From DASPMP01 sp035626995 (GTDB lineage Bacteria; Gemmatimonadota; Gemmatimonadetes; Gemmatimonadales; Gemmatimonadaceae): a DNA stretch of 39,671 nt. Location of the stretch: positions 1 through 39,671 of the forward strand of contig DASPMP010000152.1 of NCBI GenBank assembly GCA_035626995.1, given 5' to 3'. Within the stretch, counting starts at the first letter, position 1. Every line of letters starts with the position of its first letter. Shown here in pieces: positions 25,451-33,005 of this stretch. The notes beneath the pieces are model-generated. The model ran no database searches, was not told where the DNA came from, and saw nothing but the letters and a program-made list of their open reading frames with translations. Both the position numbers and the translations under genes were made by a program.

Positions 25451-26968
25451 TCACAGCTCGATGTGCCGCTTGCGCCAGGCACCCTTGGCGCGCGGAAAAT
25501 CCGAGCGATAATGCCCGCCCCGTGACTCCTTTCGACGCAGCGCGCCTTCGACGATCAGTTGGGCCGTCTGCACCAGGTTGAGCTCCTCGGTCGCGCCGGT
25601 CGGCAGGCGTTTCTCGATGTGCTCCAGACGGCTGCGCGCGGAGCGGAGCGCGGACGCCGTGCGAATCACTCCGGCGTCGCGCCACATGATCTCACGAATG
25701 CTGTCGGCAGCGACCTGAGCGGCACCACGGTCCTTGAGGACGGGGACCGACCATGTAGCTGCCCGGGGGAGCCGCGCCAGCGGCTGCTGCTGCGCGAGAT
25801 CACGCGCTGTTCGTTCGGCGAACACAAGCCCTTCGAGAAGCGAGTTGGATGCCAGCCGATTCGCGCCGTGCACACCTGTCCGGGAGACTTCGCCGACCGC
25901 ATACAGGCGATTCATGCTCGAGCGGCCGCAGAGATCCGTCACGATGCCCCCCATCATGTAGTGCGCGGCGGGCGTCACGGGGATGAGGTCACGGCGCGGA
26001 TCGATGCCGCGTGCCCTGCACAGCGCGAGGATCCCCGGAAACCGGCGGGCAAACGTGGACGCGAGCTTCCGCGCGTCGAGAAAGACCTGATGGCCCGCGC
26101 GCTGCTGCCGCACGATGGACCGCGCCACCACATCCCTCGGCGCGAGCTCGGCGTCCTTGTGCAGCTTTTTCATGAAGCGGACGCCGCGTTCATTCACGAG
26201 GGTAGCTCCTTCCCCTCGGACTGCTTCCGACACCAGCGCCAGCGGATTTTCGGGCGTGTCGAGCGCCGTCGGATGGAACTGCACGAATTCCATGTCCGAG
26301 AGCGTGACGCCCGCACGATGCGCGATGGCATACCCATCGCCCGTGGCAACGACCGGATTGGTCGTATACCGATACACCTGCCCACCGCCGCCAGTCGCGA
26401 GAACTGTAACATCGGCGATGATCTCCGTCGCCTTGCCCTTCACGCTGGCGCGCACGCCGACGCACTCGCCGCGATACACAATGAGGTCCAGGACGCGCGC
26501 CTTCTCGAGCACCCGAATCCGCTTGCTCCGCCGTACCCGGGAGACGAGGGTGCGGGCAACTTCGGCCCCTGTCTGGTCCCCATGCGCATGTACGATGCGC
26601 TTGCGGGAGTGCGCGGCCTCGCGTCCCAGCCGGAAACGACCGGTATCCGGTTCGAGATCGAAGTCGGCGCCTGCGGAATGCAGCTCACGAACGCGTGCGG
26701 GGCCTTCTTCGACCAATACCTGGACGGCTGCCGCATCACAAAGTGCTGCACCGGCGGCCAGGGTGTCCCGACGATGCAGCTCCGGCGAATCGCCAGCTCC
26801 GAGCGCGGCGGCGATGCCACCCTGTGCGTAGGACGTCGCGCTGTCGAACAACGATTTCTTGGTGAGGAGCAGCACCGGCCCCTGCTCCGACGCGCGCCAG
26901 GCCGTGTGCAGGCCTGCGACACCACTTCCCACCACCAGCACCCGCGTGCGGATTCGCGCCACTGCCAT
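25451..26968 (-). CDS. nadB: L-aspartate oxidase
   Basis: A FAD enzyme, 505 residues, that oxidises L-aspartate to iminoaspartate, the first step of de novo NAD synthesis. It has the dinucleotide-binding VVGSGVAGLHTAWRA, the succinate-dehydrogenase-like SYAQGGIAAAL, TVLATGGGGQVYRYTTNP, the catalytic-site stretch VQFHPTAL and GEGATLVNERG, HYMMGGI, and GEVSRTGVHGANRLASNSLLEGLVF. The C-terminal helical part is a normal Fum_reductase_C domain. ATG 26968 starts the operon, divergent from the nucleoside transporter across 106 bases that should hold both promoters. Confidence 0.97.
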   Translation of the reverse strand: MAVARIRTRVLVVGSGVAGLHTAWRASEQGPVLLLTKKSLFDSATSYAQGGIAAALGAGDSPELHRRDTLAAGAALCDAAAVQVLVEEGPARVRELHSAGADFDLEPDTGRFRLGREAAHSRKRIVHAHGDQTGAEVARTLVSRVRRSKRIRVLEKARVLDLIVYRGECVGVRASVKGKATEIIADVTVLATGGGGQVYRYTTNPVVATGDGYAIAHRAGVTLSDMEFVQFHPTALDTPENPLALVSEAVRGEGATLVNERGVRFMKKLHKDAELAPRDVVARSIVRQQRAGHQVFLDARKLASTFARRFPGILALCRARGIDPRRDLIPVTPAAHYMMGGIVTDLCGRSSMNRLYAVGEVSRTGVHGANRLASNSLLEGLVFAERTARDLAQQQPLARLPRAATWSVPVLKDRGAAQVAADSIREIMWRDAGVIRTASALRSARSRLEHIEKRLPTGATEELNLVQTAQLIVEGALRRKESRGGHYRSDFPRAKGAWRKRHIEL

Positions 26969-27074
26969 GGGTGAATCTTAGATGATCCCGGCGAATGCGT
27001 CTTGCCCTGCCATCCCCGCGGCACGACCTTAATCGCTTCGCCCAACCCGATCTTTCGCCGCACCCACGCCCCAG

Positions 27075-28373
27075 ATGGACACTCTGATCAACGTCGGCCG
27101 CGGCCTGCTCGGGATCGCCGCATTCATCGGCATCGCCTACGCCTTCAGCTCCAACAAGAAGGCAATCCCCTGGCGGCTCGTCGGGGTCGGCATGCTGCTG
27201 CAGCTGATCTTTGGGCTGCTCGTGCTGCAGGTGGACATCGTCCGCATCGCCGTGGATGCCGTCGGCACCTTCTTCGTCCGCATCCTGGAGTTCAATCGCG
27301 CCGGGGCGGAGTTCCTTTTCGGAAGCCTGATCACGAACACACAGAGCTTCGGGTACCTCTTCGCCTTCAACGTGCTGCCGACCATCGTGTTCTTCTCGGC
27401 GCTCACATCGCTGCTGTTCTACCTGGGTATCCTGCAGAAGATCGTGTTTGCATTCGCCTGGGTGATGACGCGGACGATGAAGTTGTCGGGCCCCGAAAGC
27501 CTCAGCGCGTCGGCGAACATCTTCCTTGGCCAGACGGAAGCACCACTGCTTATCCGGCACTACCTCCCCACGATGACGCGGTCGGAGCTCATGGCGGTGA
27601 TGGTGGGAGGAATGGCGACGATTGCCGGTGCGGTGATGGTGGCCTACATCGGCATGCTCGGCGGTCCGTCTCCCGAGGGGCAGCTGCTGTTCGCGAAGCA
27701 CCTGCTCACCGCGTCCGTGCTGTCTGCTCCTGCCGCGCTGCTGACTGCAAAGATCCTCGTACCGCAAACCGAGGAAGTGAATCAGGACATCAGCGTCTCG
27801 CGTGAGAAGATCGGTTCCAACGCGCTGGAAGCGATCGCGAACGGCACGTCGGATGGCTTGCAGCTCGCGATCAACGTGGGTGCAATGCTGCTCGTCTTCA
27901 CGGCATTCGTCGCCATGGCGAACTGGATCCTCTCGGCCGGCGTCGGGGGGTGGACCGGGCTCAACTCGTGGATCGCGTCGAGCACCGGTGGGCAGTACGC
28001 CGAGTTTACGCTGCAATACATCTTCGGCTTGTTGTTCGCTCCCGTCGCCTGGCTCATGGGAATCGACTACGGCCAGCTGATGATCTCCGGACAGATCATC
28101 GGCGAGAAGACCATCCTCAACGAGTTTTACGCCTACGGCACCCTGGCCAAGGTGAAGGATTCGGGAGCCCTGACCGACGTGCGTGCGCAGATCATTCTCA
28201 CGTACGCCTTGTGCGGATTCTCCAACATCGCATCAGTGGGGATTCAGATCGGCGGGATCGGCGCGCTCGCGCCGAATCAGCGCACCACACTCGCCCAGCT
28301 TGGAATGAAGGCGCTGCTTGGCGGCAGCATCGCATGCTTTCTCACGGCATGCGTCGCATCGATGATGATCTAG
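27075..28373 (+). CDS. CNT-family concentrative nucleoside transporter (NupC-like)
   Basis: A polytopic inner-membrane symporter of 432 residues that imports nucleosides with H+ or Na+. The three CNT domains are visible in order. There is an N-terminal two-helix segment; a gate domain with FLFGSLITNTQSFGYLFAFNVLPTIVFFSAL; a core with ASANIFLGQTEAPLLIRHYLPTMTRSELMAVMVGGMATIAG; then GTSDGLQLAINVGAMLLVF and the C-terminal CGFSNIASVGIQIGGIGALAP. GQTEAPLLI and the SNxxSxGIQIGG motif are the substrate and ion sites. The ATG has no Shine-Dalgarno sequence. An MFS gene begins eight bases after its stop, so they are probably co-transcribed. A possible purine/pyrimidine salvage link with the NAD operon next door is only positional. 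Confidence 0.95.
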   Translation: MDTLINVGRGLLGIAAFIGIAYAFSSNKKAIPWRLVGVGMLLQLIFGLLVLQVDIVRIAVDAVGTFFVRILEFNRAGAEFLFGSLITNTQSFGYLFAFNVLPTIVFFSALTSLLFYLGILQKIVFAFAWVMTRTMKLSGPESLSASANIFLGQTEAPLLIRHYLPTMTRSELMAVMVGGMATIAGAVMVAYIGMLGGPSPEGQLLFAKHLLTASVLSAPAALLTAKILVPQTEEVNQDISVSREKIGSNALEAIANGTSDGLQLAINVGAMLLVFTAFVAMANWILSAGVGGWTGLNSWIASSTGGQYAEFTLQYIFGLLFAPVAWLMGIDYGQLMISGQIIGEKTILNEFYAYGTLAKVKDSGALTDVRAQIILTYALCGFSNIASVGIQIGGIGALAPNQRTTLAQLGMKALLGGSIACFLTACVASMMI

Positions 28374-28381
28374 CCGCCTGA

Positions 28382-29659
28382 ATGAGCAGTAGCTCGAATA
28401 GCTCCCCGTCGTCGGTGGGAAAGCTCGTCGTCCTGATGGTTTCGGCCTTCATGGACATGGTCGGGCTGCTCATGATCCTGCCGCTCCTGCCGTATTACGC
28501 GACGCGGCTGGGGGCGAGTGGGCTGATTGTCGGTCTGCTGGTATCGTCATTCGCGGTCGTGCAGCTTCTCACCGCGCCACTCTGGGGCCGGTTCTCGGAC
28601 CACTACGGTCGCAGGCCGGCGCTGATCGTCGGAATGACATCCGCGGCACTCGGCTACGTGATCTTTGCGTTTGCCGACACGCTGTGGCTCCTGTTTCTGT
28701 CGCGGCTGGTGCATGGCGCCGGCGGTGGAACGGTGAGCGTCATCCAGGCGTACGTGACCGACGCGATGCCGCCGAAGGAGCGGGCCAAGGGGCTGGGCTG
28801 GCTGTCCGCCGCCACCAATGCGGGCGTCGCACTGGGGCCCCTTCTCGGCGCGGTGGCGTTGCGTTGGGGACCGCAGGGACCTGGGCTCTTTGCGGCGGGC
28901 CTCTGTGTGATCAACATCGGCTTTGCGTGGAAGTTTCTCACGGAGTCACGCGACATGAAGGAGGCGGCAGCTGCTCGCGCGAAGCCTCGGGTGCCCGGAC
29001 GATCGCGTGACGCGGTGCTTCGTGTGGCGACGCATCCGAAGGACGCGGCCTCTCGAATGATCTGGATCTACGCGATCGCTCTTGGCGCGTTTCAGGGATT
29101 GACGGCGATTCTCGCGCTCTTCCTCGCGGCACGGTTTGGCGTGACGGAAAAGACGATCGGGTTCTTCTTCGCGTACATCGGCGTGATCTCCGTCGTAACG
29201 CGCGCGGGCGTGCTCGGCTGGGCAGTGGACAAGTACGGCGAGGTAAAGCTGGTGCGGTTTGGTTCGGCACTCCTCGCGCTCGGCATTGGGTTGATGCCGT
29301 TCATCTATCCCATCGCGGACCCCCAAGCACTCGCTGCGACCATCGGGTTATCGCCACGGTTTCTCAGCCTGTTGCCTTTCGTTCCGTTGGCCCTGGCCGT
29401 GGCGCTCATGCCACTCGGGACGGCCTTCACTTTCCCCTGTGTGACGGCGCTGCTGTCGCGGATCGTGCCGAGCACGGAGCGTGGACTCTACATGGGTGTA
29501 CAGCAGACGTTCGGAGGGATCTCGCGCGTCGTGTTTCCGGTGCTCTTCGGTTTCCTGTTCGACCGCGTAATGGCAGCACCATTCCTCGTGTCGGCCGCGC
29601 TCGTGGCGGCGACACTGTTGCTCGGCCGAGGAATGGAGAGCTACGACAAGAAGGACTAG
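28382..29659 (+). CDS. MFS transporter (TetA-like drug/H+ antiporter group)
   Basis: A 12-helix major facilitator protein, 425 residues. The motif between helices 2 and 3 is GRFSDHYGRRPALI, the classical MFS motif A as in TetA-type exporters. Helix 5 has NAGVALGPLLGA, resembling motif C of antiporters. A cytoplasmic loop of ~40 residues between the halves (residues about 190-225) is Arg/Lys/Ala-rich. It starts eight bases after the nucleoside transporter and is probably in the same transcript. The substrate cannot be read from sequence; export of a drug or metabolite is most likely. The convergent ANTAR gene ends four bases downstream. Confidence 0.9.
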   Translation: MSSSSNSSPSSVGKLVVLMVSAFMDMVGLLMILPLLPYYATRLGASGLIVGLLVSSFAVVQLLTAPLWGRFSDHYGRRPALIVGMTSAALGYVIFAFADTLWLLFLSRLVHGAGGGTVSVIQAYVTDAMPPKERAKGLGWLSAATNAGVALGPLLGAVALRWGPQGPGLFAAGLCVINIGFAWKFLTESRDMKEAAAARAKPRVPGRSRDAVLRVATHPKDAASRMIWIYAIALGAFQGLTAILALFLAARFGVTEKTIGFFFAYIGVISVVTRAGVLGWAVDKYGEVKLVRFGSALLALGIGLMPFIYPIADPQALAATIGLSPRFLSLLPFVPLALAVALMPLGTAFTFPCVTALLSRIVPSTERGLYMGVQQTFGGISRVVFPVLFGFLFDRVMAAPFLVSAALVAATLLLGRGMESYDKKD

Positions 29660-29663
29660 GAGA

Positions 29664-30284
29664 TTACTTCTCCTCTGCCATCCCCGGTTCTGAGGCGAGC
29701 ACTGCCTTCGCGATCTCAACCATCGGGACAGAGCGGTCCTGGCTCGTCCGTTGGAGAATGCGATAGGCCTCCTGCTCGGACGAACCCGTGCGACGCATGA
29801 GGATGCCCTTCGCGCGCTCGACGATCTTGCGGTTCTCGAGTTGCTGCTTGGAGCTCTCGGCATCCTTGCGGGCCGACGACAACTCCTTTGCACGGCGCGC
29901 CGCCAGGCGAATGGTGGAGTCGAGCACGCGTGGCGGGGCTGGCTTCGGCAGGAACGCGATCGCGGATGTGGATTCGACTTCCTTGTCCGACAGCACGAGG
30001 GACTGGTCGCCGCTGAACAGGACGACGGCCACGCCCGGCGTGTCGCTGGTGATCTTCTCCGCTGCCTCGATCCCTGATCCGTCCGGCATATGTACGTCGA
30101 GCAACACGACATCCGGCACGAGCTCATGCGCGCGCTCGTACGCTTCGCGGCCCGTTGCCACCTCGGCGACCACTACGTGGCCCAGGGTGTTCAAAAGGTC
30201 CACCAGCAGCGTTCGGGCGTTTTCGTCGTCTTCCGCGAGGAGCACGCGGATCGTGTTGGTCGCCTGCTCTGTCATCGTCATCAT
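29664..30284 (-). CDS. Response regulator with ANTAR RNA-binding output domain
   Basis: A two-domain regulator of 206 residues. The receiver (residues ~10-130) has LLAEDDENARTLL, the phosphoacceptor Asp63 in VVLLDVHMPDGSG, a Ser in VVLFSGD, and Lys in FLPKPAPP. After a coiled-coil linker (ARRAKELSSARKDAESSKQQL) comes an ANTAR domain (ENRKIVERAKGILMRRTGSSEQEAYRILQRTSQDRSVPMVEIAKAVL), which in known proteins binds paired hairpins in nascent RNA and prevents termination. It lies 57 bases after the hybrid kinase on the same strand, so the two form a two-component operon. Three nearby ATGs (30284, 30281, 30272 region) make the exact start uncertain. Confidence 0.93.
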   Translation of the reverse strand: MMTMTEQATNTIRVLLAEDDENARTLLVDLLNTLGHVVVAEVATGREAYERAHELVPDVVLLDVHMPDGSGIEAAEKITSDTPGVAVVLFSGDQSLVLSDKEVESTSAIAFLPKPAPPRVLDSTIRLAARRAKELSSARKDAESSKQQLENRKIVERAKGILMRRTGSSEQEAYRILQRTSQDRSVPMVEIAKAVLASEPGMAEEK

Positions 30285-30341
30285 GGTGTGCGTACCTGCA
30301 ACCTAATCATGACCCCCGCTAGTTCCGGCTGACAATCGGCG

Positions 30342-32363
30342 TCAAATGTCGTCCGCTACGTGGGAGAGAAAATCCTGAGTACGAATTGGCTTACGAAGCA
30401 TGAAGTCGGCACCACCACCTTCGGAAGGGGCATTGTGGCCTTCCCAGCCCGTCACGACGCCGATGCGCAAATCGGGCCTGCGCTCGCGTGCCTGCGGAAT
30501 CAAATCCCAGCCACTCGCGTCCGGCAGCCCGATGTCCGTCACCAAGACCTGAAAAGTCGGCCCTTGAGGACCGTCCAGCATCTCCAGGGCTTCCTTGACG
30601 GTTCCAACGGGGGTCACGGTGTGCCCCTCCGTCTCCAGCAACGCCGTCATGAACTCCCGGCTATCGACGTGATCCTCGACCAGAAGGACGTTGCGTCGCG
30701 CGCGCGGGGAGGCCGGCTCCTTCCGCGGCTCGGGCGCTGGTGCCGCCGCCCGCGGGAGACGGATGCGCATCGTCGTCCCCCGTCCGAGCTCGGAGTCGAT
30801 TTCCACCGTCCCGCGATGCCGACGCACGATGCCGTACACCTCGGCGAGGCCCAGACCGGTGCCCTTCTGCCCTTTCGTCGTGAAGAACGGTTCGAATGCA
30901 CGCTCGCGGACTTCCTCGGACATACCGGTGCCGGAGTCGGACACCTCCAGCTCCACCTGCTCGTCGGTGAGGGTGTTGCGAATGCCGAGTGTCCCGCCGC
31001 CCTGCATTGCGTCGAGGGCGTTCTGGACGAGGTTGAGCAGTGCTTCGCGCAGCTCGCCGGGAATGCCGCGCACCAATCCGCCCGCGGTGAGCTCGCGCTT
31101 GAGCTGGATGTGTCCACCGCGTGCCCGCTCCGCCCAGAGGGGCCGCGTCATCGCGACGACTTCATCGCATACGGTGGCGATATCCATGAGCTCTTCGCGA
31201 ACACCCTGCAGCGGTTCCTGGCGGATGAATCGACCGACGCGCGCAGCGGTCGCCGCTCCCGTCTCGGCAGCTTTTGCGATTCGGACGGCGTAGTCGCGCA
31301 CCGCGTCCGGATTCTTCGCGTTGGCTTCGAGCAGGTAGGCAGCCGCCATGATGGGATTCAGGGCGTTGTTCACGTCATGCATGACGCCGGCGGCGAGCTG
31401 CCCGACCGCGGCCAGGCGACGTTCGCGCGATCGCGCTTCCTGAAGTGACAGCACTTCTTCCGTCCGTTCCTGGACCATGCGCTCGAGACGCTCGGCTTCG
31501 GTGGACACCCGCTCGTACAGCTCGGCGGTACGCCGTGCCTCCTCTTCCAGCTTCTTGGTCAGCTGCACCCTGAAGGTCACGTCGCGCTCCACCGTCACCG
31601 CGCCGCGGATGCGACCGCGTTCGTCGTACAGCGGATTGGCATTGACGTCGATGATGACCTGATTCTCCGGTCCGCGCCGCACCGCCATCGTCTCGCCTCG
31701 TACCCGCTCACCACGCAATGCGCGCGCGGTCGGATGTTCGTGCATGAACAAGCTGGTGCCGTCCAGGGTCTTGGGACGATCCAGCTGCCACAACTCGCGG
31801 AGCGTGGACGGCGTATTCGGCGCATGATCCTGCTGCGCCTGGGTGTTCGATCGCAGTGTGCGGCCGTCCATGTCCACGACGCGGACGGAGTCGGGAATAA
31901 CGTCGAAGATCGTTTCGAGCTGCGAGACGCTTCGGGCCAGGCTTTCACGGAGCTCTTCTCGCTCGGTGATGTCGTTGCCGGCGAAGACGATACCGCGCGA
32001 TCCCGTCGTGCCCGGTTCTGCGAGGGGTGCAAAAGTCGCTTCAACCACGCGGGTGCCGCCGCGGTGCTGGAACGCCACCGAATAGGCGACCACGGGGCGG
32101 CCTTCGAGGGCGGCATCGATCTGCTCGGTCAGATCCGCCAGCGCGTTCGGAAAGGCGTCGTAGATCGACCGGCCGAATGCCTGCCTGTCGTCCATTCCCG
32201 TGAGCTCCCGGAAGCGCGCGTTGGCGCTGACCAGACGCTGGTCCTGGTCGAAGATCGCAATCGCCAGCGAAATGGCTTCGAAGAGCGCGTGGAGGCGCGC
32301 AATCTGGGCGCCCTCGCCGCGTGCAATGTCGCCGAACTGGTCGGTCAGACCGGGGTTAGTCAC
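30342..32363 (-). CDS. Hybrid sensor histidine kinase (PAS-PAS-HisKA-HATPase-REC)
   Basis: A soluble sensor kinase of 673 residues with no membrane segment. Domains in order: PAS (about 20-140), a second PAS (about 150-275), a coiled coil (EEEARRTAELYERVSTEAERLERM), the HisKA dimerisation domain with phosphoacceptor His329 in AGVMHDVNNALNP, and a HATPase domain. The HATPase domain has its N box in LLNLVQNALDAM, G1 in DSGTGM and G2 in KGTGLGLAEVYGI. A C-terminal receiver follows with Asp610 in VLVTDIGLPDASG and Lys in FMLRKPIR. The start is GTG 32363. It is followed by the ANTAR regulator, its probable partner in a relay. Its promoter region abuts the inverted-repeat cassette at 32401-33001. 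Confidence 0.95.
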   Translation of the reverse strand: MTNPGLTDQFGDIARGEGAQIARLHALFEAISLAIAIFDQDQRLVSANARFRELTGMDDRQAFGRSIYDAFPNALADLTEQIDAALEGRPVVAYSVAFQHRGGTRVVEATFAPLAEPGTTGSRGIVFAGNDITEREELRESLARSVSQLETIFDVIPDSVRVVDMDGRTLRSNTQAQQDHAPNTPSTLRELWQLDRPKTLDGTSLFMHEHPTARALRGERVRGETMAVRRGPENQVIIDVNANPLYDERGRIRGAVTVERDVTFRVQLTKKLEEEARRTAELYERVSTEAERLERMVQERTEEVLSLQEARSRERRLAAVGQLAAGVMHDVNNALNPIMAAAYLLEANAKNPDAVRDYAVRIAKAAETGAATAARVGRFIRQEPLQGVREELMDIATVCDEVVAMTRPLWAERARGGHIQLKRELTAGGLVRGIPGELREALLNLVQNALDAMQGGGTLGIRNTLTDEQVELEVSDSGTGMSEEVRERAFEPFFTTKGQKGTGLGLAEVYGIVRRHRGTVEIDSELGRGTTMRIRLPRAAAPAPEPRKEPASPRARRNVLLVEDHVDSREFMTALLETEGHTVTPVGTVKEALEMLDGPQGPTFQVLVTDIGLPDASGWDLIPQARERRPDLRIGVVTGWEGHNAPSEGGGADFMLRKPIRTQDFLSHVADDI

Positions 32364-32400
32364 AGAATCAGGATGGACGGTACATCGAAGCTATGTCAAT

Positions 32401-32463
32401 GACGCAGGTGACAGCCGGCAGGCGGCAGGCGACATGCGTCACGCGTCACGCGTCACGCGGGAG
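32401..32463 (+). repeat. Left heptanucleotide repeat tract (CASGCGN type)
   Basis: Nine consecutive 7-base units in register, 32401-32463. Read in one phase the core units are CAGGCGG, CAGGCGA, CATGCGT and CACGCGT; the last occurs in near-perfect tandem around 32434-32456. The consensus is CASGCGN. The tract lies 38 bases upstream of the kinase GTG and 63 bases before the four-helix-bundle gene. It is the inverted counterpart of the tract at 32913-33001. Confidence 0.85.
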
Positions 32464-32525
32464 ATTGATTCCGCTTGAATGTATTTCGCACATGCATTGG
32501 ACGACCAAACGCGATCATTGATGAC

Positions 32526-32893
32526 ATGCCACTATTCAAGTTTGAGGACCTCGACGCCTGGAAGGTCGCGATGGACTTCGCGGAAGATGTCTATCGATCC
32601 ACGGTCCATTTTCCGGCCGAGGAACGCTACGGATTGCGCCTCCAGGTACGACGCGCTTCCGTGTCCATCGCTTCCAACATCGCTGAGGGGCATGGACGCA
32701 TCAGGGCGAAGGACAATGCGCACTACGCCCTATGGCGCGTGGGTCATTGAAGGAAGCTGAAACCCAGGTTCATCTATCAAGGCGTCTGGACTTCATCGAC
32801 CAAACGTCAGCCGACCGTTTGCTGGCCCTGGCCGAGCGCCTGAGCCGGATATTGGCGCGATTGCATCGCTCGCTGAAAGCTCGTGCATCGTAG
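32526..32893 (+). pseudogene. Four-helix-bundle (S23/IVP-like) protein gene, frameshifted
   Basis: ATG 32526 begins FKFEDLDAWKVAMDFAEDVY, with ERYGLRLQVRRASVSIASNIAEG, the hallmark of the 23S-rRNA-intervening-sequence / TIGR02436 four-helix-bundle family. After AHYAL (near 32731) the frame runs to a stop at 32748-32750. The family's next segment, ARGSLKEAETQ and RRLDFI, is read in another frame (from about 32732 to TAG 32891-32893). A single missing base near 32731-32736 explains this. Joined, the two parts give about 121-122 residues, the usual length. No slippery heptamer is visible, so it is a mutated copy or a sequence error rather than a programmed shift. Related proteins include the DGR accessory protein Avd; the function of the family is unclear. 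Confidence 0.8.
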
Positions 32894-32912
32894 CCCCGCG
32901 GCCCGACTCTGT

Positions 32913-33001
32913 TCGCTTGTCGCCTGTGCGTTTCGTGACGCGTGCCGCCTGTTGTTTGCCCGGCTGTCGCGTGCCGCCTGTCGCGTGCCGCCTGCCGCGT
33001 A
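32913..33001 (-). repeat. Right heptanucleotide repeat tract, inverted copy of the left tract
   Basis: About twelve 7-base units of YCGCSTG type on the + strand; on the minus strand they read CASGCGN, the same consensus as the left tract. The best part is 32960-33001, with units CCGGCTG, TCGCGTG and CCGCCTG repeating in register. Two small slips break the phase (a 4-base TGCG at 32927-32930 and one extra C at 32959). The tract ends four bases before the stop codon of the NADH dehydrogenase gene. Confidence 0.85.
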
Positions 33002-33005
33002 AGCC

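Larger units (their letters stand above)
32401..33001. mobile_element. Candidate cassette: four-helix-bundle gene between inverted heptamer tracts
   Basis: The ~600-base unit consists of the left tract, a 62-base spacer, the four-helix-bundle gene, a short spacer and the right tract. The tracts have the same degenerate 7-base consensus in inverted orientation, so single-stranded DNA or read-through RNA could pair end to end. The unit fills almost all of the space between ndh (stop at 33006) and the histidine kinase (start at 32363). No transposase is present. Mobility is inference from this layout alone. Confidence 0.45.

Noticed and set aside
25559..26974. Long + strand open frame (471 codons) opposite nadB
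   Set aside because: nadB is intact on the minus strand with all L-aspartate oxidase motifs; the + frame is a shadow.
32726..32750. Programmed frameshift in the four-helix-bundle gene
   Set aside because: No slippery heptamer, stimulatory hairpin or internal Shine-Dalgarno sequence is visible at the shift; a simple one-base loss is more likely.
32401..33001. Heptamer tracts considered as a CRISPR array
   Set aside because: Units are 7 bases and contiguous with no spacers, and no cas gene is near.
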